A stretch of DNA of 64,000 bases from Liquidambar formosana (Eukaryota > Streptophyta > Magnoliopsida > Saxifragales > Altingiaceae). The stretch is taken from assembly GCA_039720395.1 (NCBI GenBank), contig CM077824.1:26365278-26429277 (forward strand). The letters are read 5' to 3'. The notes below the pieces were generated by a model. That model saw only the letters and a list, made by a program, of their open reading frames with translations, ran no database searches and was not told where the DNA came from. The position numbers and the translations under genes are program-made. Shown here piece after piece: positions 34,658 through 46,685 of this stretch. Numbering within the stretch: the stretch's first letter is position 1; every line of letters starts with the position of its first letter.

Positions 34658-37600
34658 ATGAACATTGTTAGTTGGAATATTAGAGGTCTTGGTTTAAGGA
34701 GGAAGAGGAGTATTATTAAGGATTTCTTGGGGAAAATCAGTCCTGATGTTGTGATTCTTCAAGAAACTAAGTTAGAAATGATTGATAGGAAGGTGATCAA
34801 AAGTCTGTGGGGCTCTCGGAATAGGGGGTGGACTTTTCTGCCTTCTAGTGGTAGTTCGAGGGGTATTTTGATTTCATGGGATAAGCGAGTTGTTTCAGTG
34901 TTAGAAGTGGTGAGTGGTTCTTTCTCAGTTTCAGTTAAACTGAAAGATATTAGTAACAAGGAATGGTGGTTGTCGGGTATTTATGGACCTAATAGTCCTA
35001 GGGAGTAGGAAGGATTTTTGGGATGAGCTTTTTAGTTTGTTTGGTTTATGTAGTCCAAAATGGGTGTTAGGAGGTGATTTCAATGTAATTAGGTCCATTG
35101 TCGAAAAACTTAATGGAGGTAGGACCACCGGAAGTATGAGAGATTTTGATTTTTTTATTAGAGATTGTGCTTTGAGAGATATCCCTTTAGCTAACGCAAG
35201 ATTTACTTGGTCTAATCTCCAGGAGAATCCTGGTGTGTAACAGAATTGATTGTTTTCTGTTTTCTCTGGAGTGGGAGGCATTATTTCCCAATGTAAAGCA
35301 GTTGGCTCTCCCCAGAGTTACTTCTGACCACTGCCCAATTTTGTTGGATAGTGAGTTGTTGTCTTGGGGACCATCTCCCTTTAGATTTGAGAATATGTGG
35401 TTGAAGCATCATCAGTTTAAGAAATCTTTTGAGGAGTGGTGGAATAATTGTAATGTTTATGGATGGGAAGGTTTTAAATTTATGAGGAAATTGAAGATTA
35501 TTAAACAATATATTAAAGAATGGAACAGGGATGTATTTGGAGACATTAGATTGGTAAAGAGTTACATTGGCAAGAAGATTAAGGAGTTGGATTTATTAAA
35601 GGAGGAGGGTATGATGAATGGGAATATCAGATTAGAGAGAAAGGAATTGAAAGAGAAATTGGAGGAAGTCACATATAGGGAGGAAATTTCGTGGGCTCAG
35701 AAAGCTATGGTGAAATGGTTGAAGGAAGGAGATAGTAATACCAATTTTTTTCATAGAGTGGCTAATGGTAGCAAGAGGAAGAAAATAATTAGTAAAATGG
35801 GAACTTAAAGAGGGTTTAGTGTGGCAAATGAAGAAAGGATTGTGGATGAAATTTTTAATTACTTCTCTACTCTTTATAGTTCAGATGGAAGGGTCAGACC
35901 AGTGCTAGAGGAGTTGTTTTGGTCCCTTATAGGTGCGGATAGTGCTCAAAGGTTGGAGAGACAGTTTGAGATGCAAGAGGTAAGGAATGCAGTTTTTGAC
36001 TGCTGTAGGGAAAAGCCCCTGGCCAGATGGTTTCACCATGGCAGTGTTCCAAGATTGTTGGGATATTATTAAGGAGGATTTGATGAAAGTATTTGTTGAG
36101 TTCCTTAAGAAAGGAATTGTTAATAAGAGTACTAATGCCACTTTCATTTGTTTAATTCCTAAAAAGTGTGCTTCTTTGAAGGTTAAAGATTATAGGCCAA
36201 TTAGTTTGGTATCATCATTGTATAAGATTGTGGCTAAGGTGTTATCTAACAGATTGAGAGAGGTTCTGTCTGAAGCAATTTCAGTTAATCAGGGTGCTTT
36301 TGTGGAAGGTTGTCAGATTTTAGATTTGGTTTTGATAGCTAATGAGGCGGTGGAGAGTTATAGGGCTGGGAATAAGGAGGGATTATTGTTTAAGATTGAT
36401 TTTGAAAAGGCCTACGATCATGTCGATTGGGATTTTTTGGATTTTGTTTTGGAGAAGAAGGTTTTGGTGATAGATGGAGGAAATGGATGTTTGGACTGCT
36501 TGTCTACTACAAATTTTTTAGTTTTAGTTAATGGTAAACCAGGCAAATCCTTTATGGCCACGAGAGGGTTAAGGCAAGGTGATCCTTTATCTCCTTTTTT
36601 GTTTACTATAGTGGCTGATATTTTGGAGAGAATTATAGATAGAGCTAGAGAGGTAGGCTTGATTGAGGGTTTTGAGGTTGGTAATGACAATGTTTCTCTT
36701 TCCTATTTACAATTTGCTGATGATACTTTGTTTTTCTCTTCAGGGGATAAGTTAAAGTTCTTAAATTTTCAGACAATATTATAGATTTATGAACTGGTGT
36801 CGGGTCTAAAAGTCAATATGGGGAAGTGTGCCATTGTGGGTATTAATTGTGATAATGAGAAGATCCAATGATTAGCTACTCAGTTGGGATGTTCAGTCGG
36901 CGAGTGGCCCTTAACTTATTTGGGTTTACCTTTAGATAGGAACCCTTATTCCGAGTCTTTTTGGAGTCCAGTTATTGAGAGAGTTAGGAAAAGATTGGAT
37001 GGCTAGAAGAAAGCTTTAATTTCTAAGGGTGGTCGTATGGTGTTTAGTTCAGTCAGTTTTGTCAAGCATTCCTACATACTATTTATCTTTGTTTAGGGTT
37101 CCAGTTAAGGTTGCTCATGTATTGGAGAAGTTGATGAGGGATTTTCTTTGGGAAGGTAGCGGGGAAGGCAAGAAAGATCATTTGGTTAAATGGGATATAG
37201 TGTCTAGATCTAAGGAACTAGGGGGTTTAGCCGTGGGAAATATACGGGTAAGGTATGTTGCTTTGACTGGAAAGTGGTTGTGGAGGTTTCCTCTCGAGGT
37301 TGGCTCTATGTGGCATTCTATTATCAAAAGTAAGTATGGTTTGCAAGCTAACGGTTGGGATGCTCATTTAGGCTCTAGGGTGTCGGCTCGTTGTCCTTAG
37401 AAATTCATTTATCAGGAGTTATCCAAATTCTTGGAGTTCACGTCTTTGTCAGTTGGGAAAGGGGATAGGGTTCGCTTTTGGGAGGATCTTTGGAGAGGAG
37501 ATGCACCTTTTTGTTCTTTGTTCCCCTGGTTGTACAGGCTGTCCTTGGCACATAACGCTTCTATTTCATCCATGGTTTCTTATGATTCTTTGTCTTTTGG

Positions 37601-38321
37601 GTGGGATTTTAAATTCTTTCGAAATCTTAATGAGAGGGAAAGTTCAGAGCTTGCTTCCTTGTTGTTTATTTTGGATGGTTTTTCTTTAAGCATGCTCATT
37701 CCAGATAGGAGGGTTTGGAGTCCTAATTCTTCTGGTGTGTTTTCTTGTAAATCTTTCTTTGATAAGTTGATTATGGACTTTGTTAATTCTTCTACTTTTC
37801 CCTTTGCTTCCTTATGGAAATCATGTGTGCCCCTTAAAGTTAAAGTATTTGCCTGGACTTTTATACACAAGAGTATTAATACTAATGACAGGTTTCAGAG
37901 GAGAAGACCATCTCTTTTTGCTAGCCCACAGTGGTGTACTATGTGCAGGGGAGTGGCTGAAACAATTGACCATCTATTTTTGTATTGCCCTATGGCTTAC
38001 AAATTATGGCAGAAACTGTTTTGCATTGGTCTGAGCAGTGGGTGCTGCCTGGTTGCATAAAGAGGTTTTTTGAGATGGATTTTTGGGGATTGGGTAAGGG
38101 TAAGAAAGCAAGAGTTCTTTGGAGCTGTGCTTTTCTGGCAGTTGTTTGGGTCGTTTGGCTCGAAAGGAATTCAAGGATTTTTCAAGATAGAGAATCTTCT
38201 TTCGAAGAGTTGCTGGGATAGGGTGCATTTTTTGGGATCTTTTTGGGCTTCATTTTCAAAGGAATTTGGTAAAATTCCTCTTTTTATATTAAAATCTGAT
38301 TGGAGAGCTGTGTGTACTTAG
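34658..38321 (+). pseudogene. LINE ORF2 (endonuclease-reverse transcriptase), broken
   Basis: The APE-type endonuclease begins MNIVSWNIRGLG and shows LQETK, GIYGPN, GGDFN and TSDHCPI in order; a frameshift lies near 34985-35010 and another near 35235. The RT region (about 35990-36790) shows YRPISLVSSLYKI, NQGAFVEGCQI, FKIDFEKAYDHV, GLRQGDPLSP and the catalytic YLQFADDT, with frameshifts near 36465-36500. A C-terminal CTMCRGVAETIDHLFLYC zinc-finger region lies near 37935-38000. Stops lie near 35806 and 36070. All catalytic motifs are still readable, so decay is recent or mild. Confidence 0.9.
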
Positions 38322-38517
38322 AATGGGAAGTTTTTTCTTGTTTTGCCTTCTCAAAGAGGAATTTAGTGATATTCCTCTTTTTTCTTGTTTTTATTAATAT
38401 CTGTTTGTCAGTTAGATTCGGGTGGACTCCTTGTCCCCCCTTTTTTTGTTATCTTTTCTTTTTCTTGTTGCTTTAATAATACAGGTTTTGTTGCTTATCA
38501 AAAAAATACATATATAT

Positions 38518-38532
38518 ATATTTGTTGATACA
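38518..38532. repeat. LINE target-site duplication, 3' copy
   Basis: ATATTTGTTGATACA after a TA-rich tail. The host tandem repeat (TGCCAAACCTTATATATC) resumes immediately after. Confidence 0.85.
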
Positions 38533-38572
38533 TGCCAAACCTTATATATCAATCACACATCTATAGGGAATT

Positions 38573-39330
38573 GTATGAAGGGAATGTTATTATATAAAAT
38601 CTAACTGGTTTTATTAATTAATCGTAAAGGTTCATAACAAAATAGTGTCTTGATAAAAGTTATTTGGGGAACGAAAAGGATTAAGTCAAATTTATTTGCG
38701 TTTAATTCTCAAGTCTTATAATGTGCAACTAGCTAAGGGTGCAATGGGTGGTAGTGGTTGAGGATTTGATAAAAGTTACATGCTTTGTGTATATCTAGGA
38801 ACTGAAAATAGAAATGTATAGGCAGTTGAGCACTTAGGTAAGTATCTTTGTTTCTCTTTGGAAATATAAATTATTGCGTTTATGGGTTTATTACATCCTT
38901 CCTTCTTTCCTTCCTTCCTCTCTTTTTTAGAATTTAAAAAAAAAAAAAAAAAATACATTTCCAACTCTTTATTTTTACTGGATTTGTTGATTGAAGTTAG
39001 CTGAACTATTATTTATGATTTCTCTGAATACTCTCACTTCTTGACTGAAGTTATTTGTTGTAATTTTCGATATGAAGTCTCTTTTTCTGAATTGCCTATG
39101 TATACTTTCACTTCATGCTCCTTTAATGCATTATAAAATATGCGGAATCATGAGTTACTGTAGTTCTTAACTCCTGTAATCTAGGTTTTTTTCCCCCTTT
39201 CTAGTTTTGTCTTTTTTTCCTCTGTTTTGAAAATATATGTTGGTTGTCTCTCTTATTATTCTTTCATTTTGCCTTTTTTCTCTTTCGACAAGTTTTTGAA
39301 TAATTTTTATTTTTTTACAGTCAACTAAGT
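38573..39330 (+). promoter_or_regulatory. Region upstream of the proteasome gene, probable intron end
   Basis: The last 100 bases are strongly T-rich and finish TTTTTTACAG|TCAACTAAGT just before the ATG at 39331. This is a good splice acceptor, so at least one non-coding 5' exon must lie upstream. No TATA box with suitable spacing is obvious. A poly-A run lies at about 38938-38953. Confidence 0.5.
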
Positions 39331-40083
39331 ATGTCTCGGAGATATGATAGCCGTACAACGATCTTCTCTCCAGAAGGTCGTCTCTACCAAGTCGAGTATG
39401 CAATGGAGGCCATTGGAAATGCTGGCACTGCAATTGGGATATTATCAAAAGATGGGGTTGTTTTGGTTGGTGAAAAGAAGGTTACTTCAAAACTCCTCCA
39501 AACCTCGACTTCCACTGAGAAGATGTATAAGATTGATGATCATGTTGCATGTGCTGTGGCTGGAATAATGTCTGATGCAAACATCTTAATCAATACGGCT
39601 AGGGTCCAAGCCCAACGCTACACGTTTGCATACCAAGAGTCGATGCCTGTTGAACAGCTAGTGCAATCTCTTTGTGATACCAAGCAAGGCTATACACAGT
39701 TTGGCGGGCTTCGCCCCTTTGGTGTCTCATTTCTGTTTGCAGGATGGGATAAAAATTATGGTTTCCAACTGTACATGAGCGACCCCAGTGGAAATTATGG
39801 TGGTTGGAAGGCTGCTGCAATTGGTGCTAACAACCAGGCTGCACAATCAATGCTTAAACAGGATTACAAGGATGATATCACGAGGGAAGAGGCGGTTCAG
39901 CTTGCACTGAAAGTGCTCAGTAAAACCATGGACAGCACAAGTCTTACTTCAGATAAGCTCGAACTGGCTGAGGTATTCCTCTCACCTTCTGGGAATGTGA
40001 AATATCAGGTTTGCTCACCTGAGTCTCTGAGTAAGTTGTTGGTGAAGTCTGGAGTGACTCAGCCTGCCACTGAGGCTTCCTAA
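39331..40083 (+). CDS. PAC1: 20S proteasome subunit alpha type-4 (alpha 3)
   Basis: A complete 250-codon frame in one exon. Structural, non-catalytic alpha-ring subunit of the 20S core in cytosol and nucleus. The N-terminus [20 protein letters not shown] plus EYAMEAI is the proteasome alpha-subunit signature. Further family features are [33 protein letters not shown] and the central [13 protein letters not shown] block; the C-terminus is acidic and hydrophilic as in plant alpha-4. Length agrees with the plant family. The ATG follows a splice acceptor by 11 bases, so the 5' UTR is split. No frame damage or unusual composition. It is the only clearly housekeeping gene in the window. Confidence 0.96.
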   Translation: MSRRYDSRTTIFSPEGRLYQVEYAMEAIGNAGTAIGILSKDGVVLVGEKKVTSKLLQTSTSTEKMYKIDDHVACAVAGIMSDANILINTARVQAQRYTFAYQESMPVEQLVQSLCDTKQGYTQFGGLRPFGVSFLFAGWDKNYGFQLYMSDPSGNYGGWKAAAIGANNQAAQSMLKQDYKDDITREEAVQLALKVLSKTMDSTSLTSDKLELAEVFLSPSGNVKYQVCSPESLSKLLVKSGVTQPATEAS

Positions 40084-42531
40084 GTTCAGTTCTGTTAGTT
40101 TATTCTTATATTTATAATTTTAGAACAATGTTTCTTTGGACATGTAATTGCAAAACCATATGTTTGATGGTCCATCAAGTTGGTGGATCAGAAGGATAGT
40201 ACTGTTGGATGATTATGATGCTTGATATGGTTTATCTTTTGATCATTTTATCACATTTTCTTGTGTTGAAAAATGTTGCAATTAGGTTTTCATATACCGG
40301 TCCTTTGTTTTGCTTTGATGGTGTCATAAAACAGGCTTGGTCTTTTCTATGCAATTATTAGTATATTTAGAAGTAGATAAATGGATGGAAGAAGTTTACC
40401 TTGTATTGTACTACATGATGCAGTATATGCATCTGGATTGTAATGTGCAATGGTTTCATGCATATTTCTTTAATGAGAAGCGTATATAGTTGAGTCTTGC
40501 AGAAGTTCTAGATTTGAAGCTACGCTTTATTTAGGGATGTGCCCTTTTTAATCTCTGTCCGGTCGCAGAACCTAGTAAAAGAGGCAATGTACTTTGCTTG
40601 TCTTCCAGAACAAATTCTTACAAGCTCAGTGTATTTCCCCTTCCAATGCAGCAAGCACCATTAGCAGGACTTCTGTCCTACTTCTTGATGAGCCTCTTCA
40701 TCGTTTTTTCATAGCCTCTCCTCTAAGATGGCACCGTGACCATGAATTATGAACAGTGGCACAATTTTCCCTTAGCACCTTCTCTGCTAAGATAAATGAG
40801 TCAACAGGTAGAAATAGAATTATGTTATTAGTTGTAGAAATGCTCGTTATATAGTTAGTTTAAGGATCTCGTAGGTTTCTTTTATCCACTCTAGTGAGTT
40901 TGGTTTGCATCGCACAGAGAAGCGAGTAAATGACGGCAATACCATTACTAATTCAAAGCATGTTCGTGCTAATTAAAATTTACAAATTATGTCTCCTTCC
41001 TCATTCAAGTAATTGTAAGGCACTCTATAGAGATGGTTAGCCTTAGAGGCATTATGTGCTTTTCTATGCCTTAAAAAATGCGTTCAATCTTGTGAGAAGG
41101 CTAGGTTTCCAATTAACTTGATAATCTCATGTATTTATATATAAAAATCACAAAGACAAATTAATCTTTGATAATTCAATTACTTAATAAAGGATTAAAA
41201 GATCATGTATTCCCACCATGATTATTAATTGGGGTAGCCCCAAGCCCAACACTGCTCCCCTCATTGCTGCATTTGCTTTATATAGTGTGAGAATAGGACG
41301 CAAATAAATACAAAAGATAACAGAAAATGCGGAAAATTTTTGAACAAATTGGGCTACCTTGATCATTATTTATGAGGGGGTCAAGGCCCAAGGGCATAAT
41401 TTTTAGACCCAATATTGGACGGACTACACCACTTGGGGAGGAACCATTCTACGATGACGTTTTGTCATCAAAAATTGTAAGAAAGTTGTGATGAAGGACA
41501 AGCAACCATTCACAACAACAGACGAATAACTATGGCGGAAACTAAACAATATATAAACAACCATTATCTTCTAGTTGCTTCCATTGCATTAAAGAATGTT
41601 ACGACCTTGAGTATTTTAAGACCGTGAGTACATAGGGAGAAAACTCATATGCTATTGTGAAACGGGTGACATGGTATCACGAGTCATTAATAAAAGTAGA
41701 GTTTGACCCGACATTCCTACTTTATTCCACTTCTATTAATTGGTTTGTGACACCATATGATTGTATCATAATTACACTGAAAACTTACTCAAATGACAGT
41801 GACATCAGGTTTGCAATTTACTTTAATCACTAGTTGGCAAGATGTTTGAGTTCTTGGTATCTTTCTCATCTAAGATAGCCATGAAATTTTGAACCATTAA
41901 GAAACAGATGACAGAAAACACAATTTATTTCTCATTTCCTAGACCAACGCCAAAAAGGATAGTGTGATAGGTCAAATAAAGGAAAAACATTTTAAGTATT
42001 GACTCGATCTATGTCTCAACTCTATCAAATGGGGATGGAGTTTGCCCTTGTTTGATATCATGCACATGGGTGTAGGCTCCACCCTCTTATGAGAGAGTAG
42101 GAGTAAAAATTTAGACATGGAGTTAGTACATATAGCAATGCTCATCAATAATTTAGACATCCATAGTTACAAAATTTTTATGGCTTTTGAGTTTCAGTGC
42201 TCGAAAATTTGCGTATGGGTTAATTTGGAGCCACCATGCATCTTGAGGGCACCTTCTGGTACGTGTAAATAATTCATCAGTTCACCATTGCTAAAGGGTT
42301 ACAACGCGCGCGCACACACATGGCAGGTTTCGCTTCCACGTACTCTGATTGATAAAATCTCGATATATTCGTATCTTCTTTTTTTGATATAGTATGACCG
42401 ATATATTGAATATATCGATTATATTAAGGATATATATCACTGATATCAAGATATTCATTTTCAAGTTATCATGTCGAAATTATCATCTCTTACTCTTTTA
42501 ATATTGATTTATATAAATATTTCAATTACAC
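40084..42531. other. Proteasome gene 3' flank and spacer
   Basis: The first 300-400 bases are T-rich and probably hold the 3' UTR. Beyond that I see no gene. Frames at 41184-41366 and 41972-42160 have no recognisable features. A cluster of GATATAT words occurs near 42358-42470 and again near 42930-42990, on either side of the MITE at 42535, and may be an older element it split. Confidence 0.4.
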
Positions 42532-42534
42532 TAA

Positions 42535-42753
42535 GGCCATGTTTGTTTGGTTGGAATGGAATCTGATTCCATGCTCAAAATAGTCTGGAATGGAATAAGA
42601 TTGAAATAAGCATTATGGAATGAAAATCATTATAATTCACTACTATTATTTAATTCTATTCCTATTTAATTACCTCATCCAAACACATTGTTTGAAATGA
42701 ATTGGAATGTGATTCCATTCCATCCATTCCATTCCAATCAAACAAACATGGCC
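42535..42753. mobile_element. Harbinger-like MITE with TAA duplication
   Basis: A 219-bp element with ends GGCCATGTTTGTTTGGTTGG and the complement of CCAATCAAACAAACATGGCC. TAA flanks both sides (42532-42534 and 42754-42756). Internal GGAATGGAATC and GATTCCATTCC arms extend the fold-back. The ends and three-base target fit PIF/Harbinger MITEs. Confidence 0.9.
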
Positions 42754-42756
42754 TAA

Positions 42757-44702
42757 TGGTTTAAATTAGTATTATGAACTTTCATCTTTCATTTACTCTC
42801 TTAAAATATTAATTCTTTTGTTTAGTATGGCACATTTTTTACATCTTATAATATATATTTGTCTCATACACATTTAAATATACGTATTTAAACTAACCAT
42901 ATTCGTCATATCTTTAAATAGATATCAAAATTTTTTTATATATCCGATATATCTGTATTTTTGAACTCTCAATTTATTTATCGATATTGATATTTAAGTC
43001 TTTGGTGAGCTGGACACATGTTCATGTTATTTTGCCTAAAATCTCACCAAGCACATGCATGGTCACTAGGCACGCACTCATGTAAAACTATGGATGTGTA
43101 AAAACCTACGTAATTCGTCAAACTAAATCAAATCAAACCAAAATGTATGTTTGTTTGTTTGTTTTTTTTTTTTTTTTTTTCTTTTCTACACCAACCCACG
43201 TGGTTTGAGAGGTTGGGCGGTGCAGTTTGAGAGGATTGAGAATTAAGAATGACGATTTGGCTTGATTGATGAGTTCAACTCTATCAAATTGCTAATAAAC
43301 TAAATCGACCCACCTTTAATAATATATGTATAAAATTATGAGAATCAAATATCTCCAATTTCATAGTAATGTATTTTCTTATTGCTACTTTACTAGAGTG
43401 CTAGGCTTTAAATCTTCCAGCAAGATTCGAAATTAATTTAACATTAATTATCTCTAATTTCATTAATATTGATTAGGTGTGTATTCTTATAAAGTCATAA
43501 TTTACAAATATTCTAATGTTAAGATAGTATGTAAGTGTATATCAATATTTACATAATCATCTTAAATAGTTATATTTTTTTTAGATTTATTTTACAATTA
43601 AATAGTCAAGGGCCAATATATTAGAAAGGTCCCAATTAGAAAGGCTATAATAGAATCCGTCAAACTACCCAAAAAAATTGACCAACCCACCGATTTTTAA
43701 CACCTATGGTTTTGTGGTAGGTTGGAAACTTTGCAAACCACTATAGGGGGTTGGTTGGTAGTTTTTGACATAGTGGAAAGCATATTGAAAATAAGGACAC
43801 CGCCTTCTTCTTGAGAAGAAATAATAACTCGAATCCTTGAGCAAAGAAAGAGTTAAAAACTCTGAAATAATAATCTTATTAATCAAAAGTTCAATTGATC
43901 GATTTTTCTCTTGGAGGCTTACATCCATATATATAAAGTAATACTACTTAGAAAGTAAGTAAAAACAAATAAAAACCTCAACGGTTTAGCCTAATGACAA
44001 GTCGAACCTTGATAAACTCGAAAATCATAGGTTGAATGTTCAAAACTCTACGAAAGTTTAGATCCCCTTTAGGGCTATCCCAGGCCCAAACGATTTGGTA
44101 ATACTTGGTGCGTATGGGATAAAAGAACTATACATACCCAAGGGATTAGTTGAGATCAAAACCTTAAATACCATTGTCGATTTTAAAATAAAAATAAAAT
44201 AAAAATAAAAATAAAAGAAAAGAGAAGAAGTAAAAACAAAAAAAAACAAAAATATATATATAGAAACCCTAAAATTTGCTAGTTAGGTAATACACTGAAA
44301 AGGAAAACCTACGAAAACAAGTTAATTTCCTAAAAACTATTAAAATAAAACCTAAATTTCTAAAAGAAACAAAAATGTTAAATTAATAACGATTGGAATA
44401 TGTCAGGACTTCTTGTCAATTGTCATATATCATTTTCCCCTCGGTCCGGTCCAAATCAACCTGTGTAGAATCCACGTGAGTCTCAAATACCTCACATTTC
44501 ATCAATCTTCGGTTGTTTGGATTGCTTGATTCATGGGATTTGCAATTTTTCAGAGGATCTCATTTCTTGCCTTGCACAGGAGATAAAACCCTCATCCAAA
44601 TTCGATGGAATTGACAAATCCTGCTCTTTCAATTGACATGGGAAATCAAAAAGAAACTCATGCGACCGATTTAAGAACTTTTGGCTTCAAACAAACACAC
44701 AC
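42757..44702. other. AT-rich spacer
   Basis: No gene recognised. Contains a poly-T run (43162-43180) and AAAATAAAA microsatellite-like sequence near 44185-44220. Confidence 0.4.
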
Positions 44703-44792
44703 AACTGGCCGACGTTCTCTGCAACTCCTTCTACCGGCTGCAATCTCGTTGCAACTAGCCGACGTTCTCTGCAACTCTTTCTACCGACGTTA
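44703..44792. repeat. 50-bp tandem duplication
   Basis: AACTGGCCGACGTTCTCTGC at 44703 is repeated as AACTAGCCGACGTTCTCTGC at 44753. The first unit is 50 bp, the second about 40 bp. Confidence 0.75.
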
Positions 44793-44810
44793 TCTGATTT
44801 GAGTCATCTT

Positions 44811-45116
44811 TTATGCCCTCCTTTTTGTTGGCTCGCCTTTTCTCTCCATATGCTGGCTTTATTTTTCTCCTCATACTCTGTTATTTTTCTTTTAATTTTG
44901 CCTTACGATTTGATGTTTGATTTGTTTTTGAGGAGGTTTTTTTCCTTTTTGATTGATAGGCGGCGGTGTATCTTTTTCCTATTGCTTTGTTGAGGGACGC
45001 TGCTCTCAGTTTAGGGGTCAGTGCTACACTGTTTGGGTGTCAGATGTTCTCAATCTCCTCTTTAATAATATATACATTTTTCATTGATAAAAAATAAATA
45101 AAAAAATTATGCCCTC
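44811..45116 (+). mobile_element. 5'-truncated LINE fragment with target duplication
   Basis: The insert is 44821-45106, flanked by TTATGCCCTC on both sides (44811-44820 and 45107-45116). The 3' end reads TTTTTCATTGATAAAAAATA followed by an A-rich tail, matching plant LINE termini. Only the last 286 bp are present, too little for coding. Severe 5' truncation is typical of LINE insertions. Confidence 0.85.
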
Positions 45117-45734
45117 ATTTCCCTTTTCTTAATTGTGCATTTGTAATGTCCAATCACATTGTTTTGAACAGGTAAGAACATGCAATGCCCTACTTTTTTA
45201 TTACTATTGTTTTTTTTTTTTATTTCTTAGCACGAGACATGAATTATTAATATTATGCATTTATGGTTGATATGATTTTCATGCTTCACAAATATATTAT
45301 TGTGAAATATTGTATGTTATTGCAAATGGAGTTTGAATTATTTCCTAAGAATTTTATTGAGTCATCCGGATAATCCAAATTAAATTTTCAAGAGTTTGTA
45401 ATTTATTTCTCATGGTGACCCGAACAATGAAATTTGAACTCTTTAAAATTAAATTCTCAGAAATTTGAACTCTCAAGAATTTAAGATTTTTAAGAGTTTA
45501 AACTCTCACCAAACGGACCCTTAGAGAAATAGTGATCAAGCCAAAATTTTTGCTCTGAGATTCCTTTGACGAGAAATTTTGGATTCCAAGCATCGTAGTA
45601 TTAAGAAACAGACAACAATCCGTATCTTATCCAACAATTTAGGCCCGGGATTTTGACTACGACTTTTGGATTCGAAGCATCATAGTTATAAGTAAGAGTC
45701 AGACAATTCACGATCCATCTGTGTCTAGTATCTC

Positions 45735-45772
<38 letters not shown>

Positions 45773-45780
45773 ACGAACAA
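45117..45780 (+). promoter_or_regulatory. Upstream region of the terpene synthase fragment
   Basis: AT-rich. A (CT)n tract at about 45740-45770 lies directly in front of the ATG at 45781, probably in the 5' leader. No TATA box is certain. Confidence 0.35.
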
Positions 45781-46685
45781 ATGTTGCTGCCTAACAGAAA
45801 CAATCTCTATTTTCCCTCAGAACGCAAAATCAAAGAAAGCAAAATTCCATCAGGTCAGATTGTGTGTATATATATAAAGCATATATTGTACATATTAGAA
45901 TATTAATGCTTTTTTTGTCCTCTAAAGTTACGCTTCAAAATTATCTTTTGAAGTTACCCATATATATAGTCACAATCGTCATTCATATAGCTTGCTCTAA
46001 TTTGTTCTTCCGATCCTTTATCATTTCATGGGAGTGCGTGTTTACTGCGATTTCCATTTGACAAGAAGTTTACAAGGAATGATGAGTCTGCGGCCGTCGT
46101 TTTTATGTGAAGCATTTGGCTGCAACTTTTGGATGTCATACTATCAATCTAGTCTGGTTGTTCTTTCCAAAAAGTATTCATATATGTTCTTTCTTTTTCC
46201 TTTTTCTCAAGCAGATGTGTGTCCTCGACTAAAGATGATCGGAAGAGCCCAAAATGATGCTTCAGTAAGCTATTAGACTAGTCTTTATCAATTCTTAATT
46301 CAAACTTTCAAGTTATAAAGCAGACTAAAGCAGCGATTGAAATAATGTACTTCAGTATGAGCTAGTAACTAATTGAAATTTTGAATCACATAGCAGAGTG
46401 GCCAAGGGCCAATAACAAGAATCAAGGAGAAGTTTGGCAAGGTTGAGCTATCTTTTTCTTCCTATGACACAGCTTGGGTGGCTATGGTCCCTTCCAGGGA
46501 TTCCCCACACCATCCTCATTTCCATGAATGCTTGAAGTGGATTATGGAGAATCAGCAACCAGATGGGTCATGGGGCCTTCAACCAACTCATCCATTACTA
46601 GTTAAGGACTCAATCTCTTCCACTTTGGCGTCCGTACTCGCACTTCAAAAATGGCAAGTTGGTGAATCATCACTTATTAAAAAAG
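45781..46685 (+). pseudogene. ent-kaurene synthase-like gene, first three exons only
   Basis: Exons 45781-45853, 46215-46264 and 46397-46685 join in frame: TCAG|GTCAGA to GCAG|ATGTG (phase 1), TTCA|GTAAGC to AGCAG|AGTGG (phase 0), then AAAAG|GTACAT. They encode about 137 residues: a short N-terminal part that could be a plastid transit peptide, then [25 protein letters not shown], and [15 protein letters not shown]. These match the N-terminus of plant TPS-e/f kaurene synthases, which convert ent-copalyl diphosphate to ent-kaurene in gibberellin synthesis. No later exon, including the DDXXD region, is visible in the 17 kb downstream, which is filled with LTRs. The visible exons have no stop codons. 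Either the gene is truncated, or it has a giant intron 3. Confidence 0.8.

Larger units (their letters stand above)
31607..38517 (+). mobile_element. Nearly full-length LINE (L1/Cin4-type) retrotransposon
   Basis: About 6.9 kb with both protein regions in order: ORF1 (31797-34657 region) and ORF2 with endonuclease, reverse transcriptase and a zinc-finger tail. The 3' end reads TTGTTGCTTATCAAAAAAAT, a standard plant LINE terminus with a short A-rich tail. The 15-bp target duplication ATATTTGTTGATACA is exact. Both reading regions are interrupted, so the copy is inactive, but the intact target duplication suggests a not very old insertion. Confidence 0.93.

Noticed and set aside
44605..44802. 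65-codon frame before the truncated LINE
   Set aside because: It includes the 50-bp tandem duplication and has no recognisable features.
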